From assembly GCA_029855925.1 (NCBI GenBank), contig JAGSHP010000147.1:1-7753 (forward strand): 7,753 bases of DNA. The letters run 5' to 3'. Below the pieces are notes generated by a model. The model ran no database searches and was not told the origin of the DNA. It saw only the letters and a list, made by a program, of their open reading frames with translations. The stretch comes from Candidatus Thorarchaeota archaeon. Lineage in GTDB: Archaea > Asgardarchaeota > Thorarchaeia > Thorarchaeales > Thorarchaeaceae. A program made the position numbers and the translations under genes. Positions 5,690 through 7,753 of this stretch are shown here, one piece after another. Every line of letters starts with the position of its first letter. Position 1 is the first letter of the stretch.

Positions 5690-5961
5690 TCACTTCATTA
5701 TAGTTAATATCGATTGGATATAATCCTTATGGAATCTCGTATTTTCCAATGTGGGATCTCGCTCCGTACCACCGTGAAATCTTAGTTTCGAACACATAGT
5801 GCAACCCACGATTTCCTCTGCGGGTTTCTGAGATGCACCGTGTGGACAAAATGGCGCATGAGGCTCATTAGCAGGTAGTCCTTCCGGCTTGAAAGTGGGC
5901 AAGGCCCACAGAACCGACGGCAAATCGCCATGTTCTCTTCGTTGTCTTCTGGAATTGCCAT
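5690..5961 (-). pseudogene. DUF2769-like cysteine-rich protein, frameshifted
   Basis: Two minus-strand frames join into one recognisable protein. From ATG 5961 the first frame reads MAIPEDNEENMAICRRFCGP, then CP. The second frame continues TFKPEGLPANEPHAPFCPHG, then ASQKPAEEIVGCTMC and a tail ending at TGA 5690. Restoring one C in the CCC run (GGG at 5897-5899 on the plus strand) joins them as C-x3-C-x2-C-P-T-F...F-C-x-H-G-x-S...G-C-x2-C. As I recall it, that is the cysteine layout of DUF2769, a small probable metal-binding family common in methanogens and other archaea. The usual last C-x-x-G box is missing; a third frame (VFETKISRWYGARSHIGKYE..., stop 5727-5729) might carry the original end, implying a second lesion. 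Either this is a decaying gene or a sequencing/assembly error sits in the short homopolymer. Its stop overlaps the GTG 5693 upstream of the PRC-barrel gene. Confidence 0.7.
5696..5726 (-). promoter_or_regulatory. candidate TATA region for the PRC-barrel gene
   Basis: Two minus-strand TATA-like elements occur here: GGATTATATCC (about 5716-5726) and ACTATAATG (5697-5705). The second is about 35 bases before ATG 5666, fitting a short-leader transcript; the first is about 35 bases before ATG 5684. Both lie within or just after the broken DUF2769-like frame. Confidence 0.3.
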
Positions 5962-6010
5962 GGCGTCCCATCGTCCATGCGAACAGATCAGTCACAGTAT
6001 GTAATTTCGG

Positions 6011-6027
6011 TCGTAGGTTTTCTACGA
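6011..6027. repeat. inverted repeat TCGTAG-5-CTACGA
   Basis: A perfect 6-bp inverted repeat with a GTTTT loop lies about 50 bases upstream of the DUF2769-like start at 5961. It could be an operator for that minus-strand gene or a divergent regulator site; there is no adjacent T-tract on the minus strand to suggest termination. Confidence 0.4.
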
Positions 6028-6159
6028 GGCGTTCCTAGTCGGAAAATGGATTACTCAATTCCACACAAGTAATGACGCCAGTGCAGTGACCCATTGGACT
6101 CTTGGAAGTAATGACTCGTCTTATCTTGAAATTGGAGTTGTGAACAAGTGTGCAAGAAT

Positions 6160-6179
6160 TGGACATTTCTGGACATTTC
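6160..6179. repeat. 10-bp perfect tandem duplication
   Basis: TGGACATTTC is repeated twice without interruption, at 6160-6169 and 6170-6179. Ten bases is about one helical turn, so the two copies would face the same side of the DNA, as in a tandem protein-binding site. It may equally be simple slippage in non-coding DNA. Confidence 0.5.
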
Positions 6180-6344
6180 GTGATATGGGATTAGATACGT
6201 CTGATCCCTTGATGATACTGAGGCTCGACGCAGAGAACAAGATAGGCCTTCAACAACCGAGCCCAGTGCCGTTGCTGGGCGGACTCAGGACTGCATATCC
6301 AACTTCGTCCAACTTACAATTAACCGTCGGAGATACAGACTTAA

Positions 6345-6353
6345 CTTTAAAAG
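6345..6353 (+). promoter_or_regulatory. archaeal TATA box for the ATPase/TOPRIM module
   Basis: CTTTAAAAG is the best TATA-box match in the window. Its centre (6349) is 22-25 bases before GTG 6371 and ATG 6374, the distance expected for leaderless transcription in archaea; alternatively it gives a leader of about 40 bases for ATG 6416. Confidence 0.45.
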
Positions 6354-6415
6354 CATGCAGACCTAAGTGAGTGATGCCTCAACAGAATCTGACTTTGCTC
6401 ACCAGGGGAATGGTT

Positions 6416-7681
6416 ATGCACATATCTAGTATTCGGCTTGTCAACTTCAAGAACTTCGTAGATGTATCCGTAGATTTTGGAGAGTTTAATGTGATAATCG
6501 GGGCAAACGCTTCAGGCAAATCAAACCTTGTAACTGTCATCAAGTTCTTAAAAGATGCCGCAACTCATGGAATCGATAATGCAATTTCAATTCAGGGTGG
6601 CTTTTCTTACATCCGCACTATAGGACATGATGCTCACAGTGATGTCGTTATTGGGGTTACCCTTCGAGATGGCGGAACCATTGGTTTTTTGGATCCAGAT
6701 TTTGATGTTCGAGTTGATACGATTTCGTACCAACTTCTGCTGGGTACTGGTGGTGATGAGCAGGATTATAGTGTTAGTGAAAGAGCTGAGGTCCGATGTG
6801 TCATCCTTGAGCATAGATCTGTCGACAACGAGGATGCACCAGCCAAGGAACTGGCAGAGGGTACTGTTGTTGTAAAGAATGATCATGGACATATCGAATA
6901 CGAGGTTCCTGAGGAGTTCAAGACAAGAATCGACGGCAGAGAACTGATTAACCCCATTTTCCAAGAAGCGATATTTGAGGACCTGGGGCGTCGGAAGTTT
7001 TCCATTCTTGAAGCGACGGTCTTCATCTCACCGCTACTGATTCCATTCATCGAGTTTTTGAGAAATACGGCCACTTTCGATATTGATTCTCACACATGTA
7101 AGCGCACGGCCTCCGCGACGGGTATGGCTGAACTTGAGGCAGATGGTAGCAATCTTGCAATCAGACTAAAGCAAATTATGAGCGATTCGCGGCAGAAAAG
7201 TCGCCTCATATCCATCATTCGGGATGTCCTCCCTTTCATTCGCAACATTTCTGTTGAGAATCTTCCGGACGGTACGCTCCTCACAATGATGGAGGAGAGC
7301 TACTTTGATGGGCAAACATTGCCCTCTTTCTTGTTGTCGGACGGAACCATAACTATCACTGCTCTAATTGTTGCCTTATTCTTCGAGAGAAAAGATGTAT
7401 TATTCTTTGAGGAACCTGAACGTAATATTCATCCTGCTCTAATGAAAAATGTCGTTCGCCTCATGCAAGACGTGGCGGACAGGACGCATCGTCAAATCAT
7501 AGTGACCACGCATAATCCCGAGTTTGTCCGATATACACCTCTTGAGAATTTGCTGCTTGTTCATAGGGATGAAAAGGGCTACTCAGTAGTAGAACGTCCA
7601 AGTGACAGCGAGGATGTTCATACATTTCTTGAGGAAGACCTAGGGATTGAAGATTTGTATGTTCAGGGGCTTCTAGAGTGA
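6416..7681 (+). CDS. AAA15/AAA21-type (OLD/RecF-like) ATPase, probable defence-system component
   Basis: From ATG 6416 (MHISSIRLVNFKNF) the protein has 421 residues. It shows a complete ABC-type ATPase set: Walker A GANASGKS (29-36), signature-like LLSDGT (306-311), Walker B VLFFEEPE (328-335) with the catalytic Glu, and the switch histidine in TTHNP (364-368). A helical insertion lies between Walker A and the signature. This M-x-I-x-x-[IL]-x-[LV]-x-N-[FY]-K-x-[FY] opening with EEPExxxHP is typical of AAA15/AAA21 and OLD-family ATPases, which partner nucleases in anti-phage and overcoming-lysogenization systems. The stop overlaps the next gene by GTGA, so the two are translationally coupled. 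The frame extends upstream to ATG 6374 and GTG 6371, and the TATA box could support those as leaderless starts; 6416 is chosen because family homology begins there. By eye the gene is more AT-rich than its neighbours, suggesting recent transfer. Confidence 0.88.
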   Translation: MHISSIRLVNFKNFVDVSVDFGEFNVIIGANASGKSNLVTVIKFLKDAATHGIDNAISIQGGFSYIRTIGHDAHSDVVIGVTLRDGGTIGFLDPDFDVRVDTISYQLLLGTGGDEQDYSVSERAEVRCVILEHRSVDNEDAPAKELAEGTVVVKNDHGHIEYEVPEEFKTRIDGRELINPIFQEAIFEDLGRRKFSILEATVFISPLLIPFIEFLRNTATFDIDSHTCKRTASATGMAELEADGSNLAIRLKQIMSDSRQKSRLISIIRDVLPFIRNISVENLPDGTLLTMMEESYFDGQTLPSFLLSDGTITITALIVALFFERKDVLFFEEPERNIHPALMKNVVRLMQDVADRTHRQIIVTTHNPEFVRYTPLENLLLVHRDEKGYSVVERPSDSEDVHTFLEEDLGIEDLYVQGLLE

Positions 7682-7753
7682 TTCGCATCAAACGTTTGCT
7701 GATATTTGTGGAGGGCCCTGATGATCAGAGGTTTTTCGAACGTATATTGAAAC
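7678..7753 (+). CDS. TOPRIM-like nuclease-type protein (DUF4435/DUF3226/OLD-like), 5' end only
   Basis: A GTG start at 7678 overlaps the ATPase stop (GTGA) and opens a frame that leaves the window after 25 residues. The fragment has a basic start, a beta strand (LLIFVEG) and then PDDQRFFERIL. A hydrophobic strand ending in E-G-x-x-D-x-x-F-[FLY] is the first motif of the TOPRIM fold, including its metal-binding Glu. The strict overlap with an AAA15-type ATPase is as in PARIS, where AriB is a DUF4435 TOPRIM protein, and in related ATPase plus TOPRIM pairs. Other families with a similar opening, such as DUF4276, cannot be excluded from 25 residues. Confidence 0.65.
   Translation, partial: MIRIKRLLIFVEGPDDQRFFERILK

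Larger units (their letters stand above)
5962..6370. other. 409-base stretch without a convincing gene
   Basis: This spacer separates the minus-strand DUF2769-like/PRC pair from the plus-strand ATPase module. It holds a 6-bp hairpin (6011-6027), a perfect 10-bp tandem duplication (6160-6179) and a TATA box (6345-6353). One plus-strand frame, open from 6017 to 6370 with a possible GTG start at 6086, encodes up to 94 residues ending ...LTVGDTDLTLKACRPK. I recognise nothing in it, it has no Shine-Dalgarno sequence, and the ATPase TATA box would lie inside it. It could be a small unknown gene or an eroded remnant, but I do not call it. Confidence 0.5.

Noticed and set aside
5690..5995. 101-residue minus-strand frame as an independent gene
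   Set aside because: Its first third (residues 1-30) has no family-like content, while its middle carries the second half of the DUF2769 cysteine pattern. It is better explained as one frame of a frameshifted gene starting at 5961.
6086..6370. 94-residue plus-strand frame with GTG start
   Set aside because: No recognisable domain, no Shine-Dalgarno sequence, and the ATPase TATA box lies inside it. It might be a small unknown gene; homologues with the same frame would change this.
1..7753. tRNA, rRNA, CRISPR array, transposase or terminal inverted repeats of an insertion sequence
   Set aside because: Scanned by eye on both strands; no cloverleaf-like set, no regularly spaced repeats and no transposase motif found. 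A covariance-model search would be the decisive test.

Overview
The window looks archaeal. Small PRC-barrel proteins, a DUF2769-type cysteine-rich protein, a corrinoid-type methyltransferase fusion, TATA-like boxes close to start codons, and GTGAT ribosome-binding sites (a match to the archaeal anti-Shine-Dalgarno) all point that way. A Thorarchaeota-like or other Asgard origin is a guess from the overall flavour, not a demonstrated placement. No rRNA, tRNA, CRISPR array or insertion sequence is visible.

Layout. (1) Bases 1-1863, minus strand: a zinc-ribbon-like hypothetical protein, then a single-domain cupin 6 bases downstream, then after 95 bases a SAM-dependent methyltransferase. The methyltransferase runs off the left edge just as it enters a second domain resembling the corrinoid-binding domain of HgcA and the CO dehydrogenase/acetyl-CoA synthase corrinoid proteins. 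(2) Bases 2013-4091, plus strand: a 58-residue zinc-ribbon protein missed by size-filtered ORF calling, a membrane-anchored M23/LytM-fold protein with all metal ligands present, and a QueG/reductive-dehalogenase-like protein with two [4Fe-4S] clusters. (3) Bases 4145-5961, minus strand: a four-helix membrane protein, a tandem PRC-barrel protein, and a DUF2769-type gene broken by a one-base frameshift. (4) Bases 5962-6370: no convincing gene, but a hairpin, a 10-bp tandem duplication and a good TATA box. (5) Bases 6371-7753, plus strand: an AAA15/21-type (OLD/RecF-like) ATPase overlapping by GTGA the start of a TOPRIM-like gene that leaves the right edge. This is the architecture of two-gene anti-phage systems such as PARIS (AriA/AriB).

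How the genes may work together: the left cluster suggests a corrinoid-linked methyl-transfer function, with the cupin and zinc protein as accessories. The 4Fe-4S protein belongs to a superfamily that often uses cobalamin, so a link to the corrinoid gene is possible but unproven. The right edge is probably a defence module: its base and codon composition looks more AT-rich by eye than the rest. The two most informative points are the methyltransferase-corrinoid fusion at the left edge and the ATPase/TOPRIM pair at the right edge, both cut by the window.
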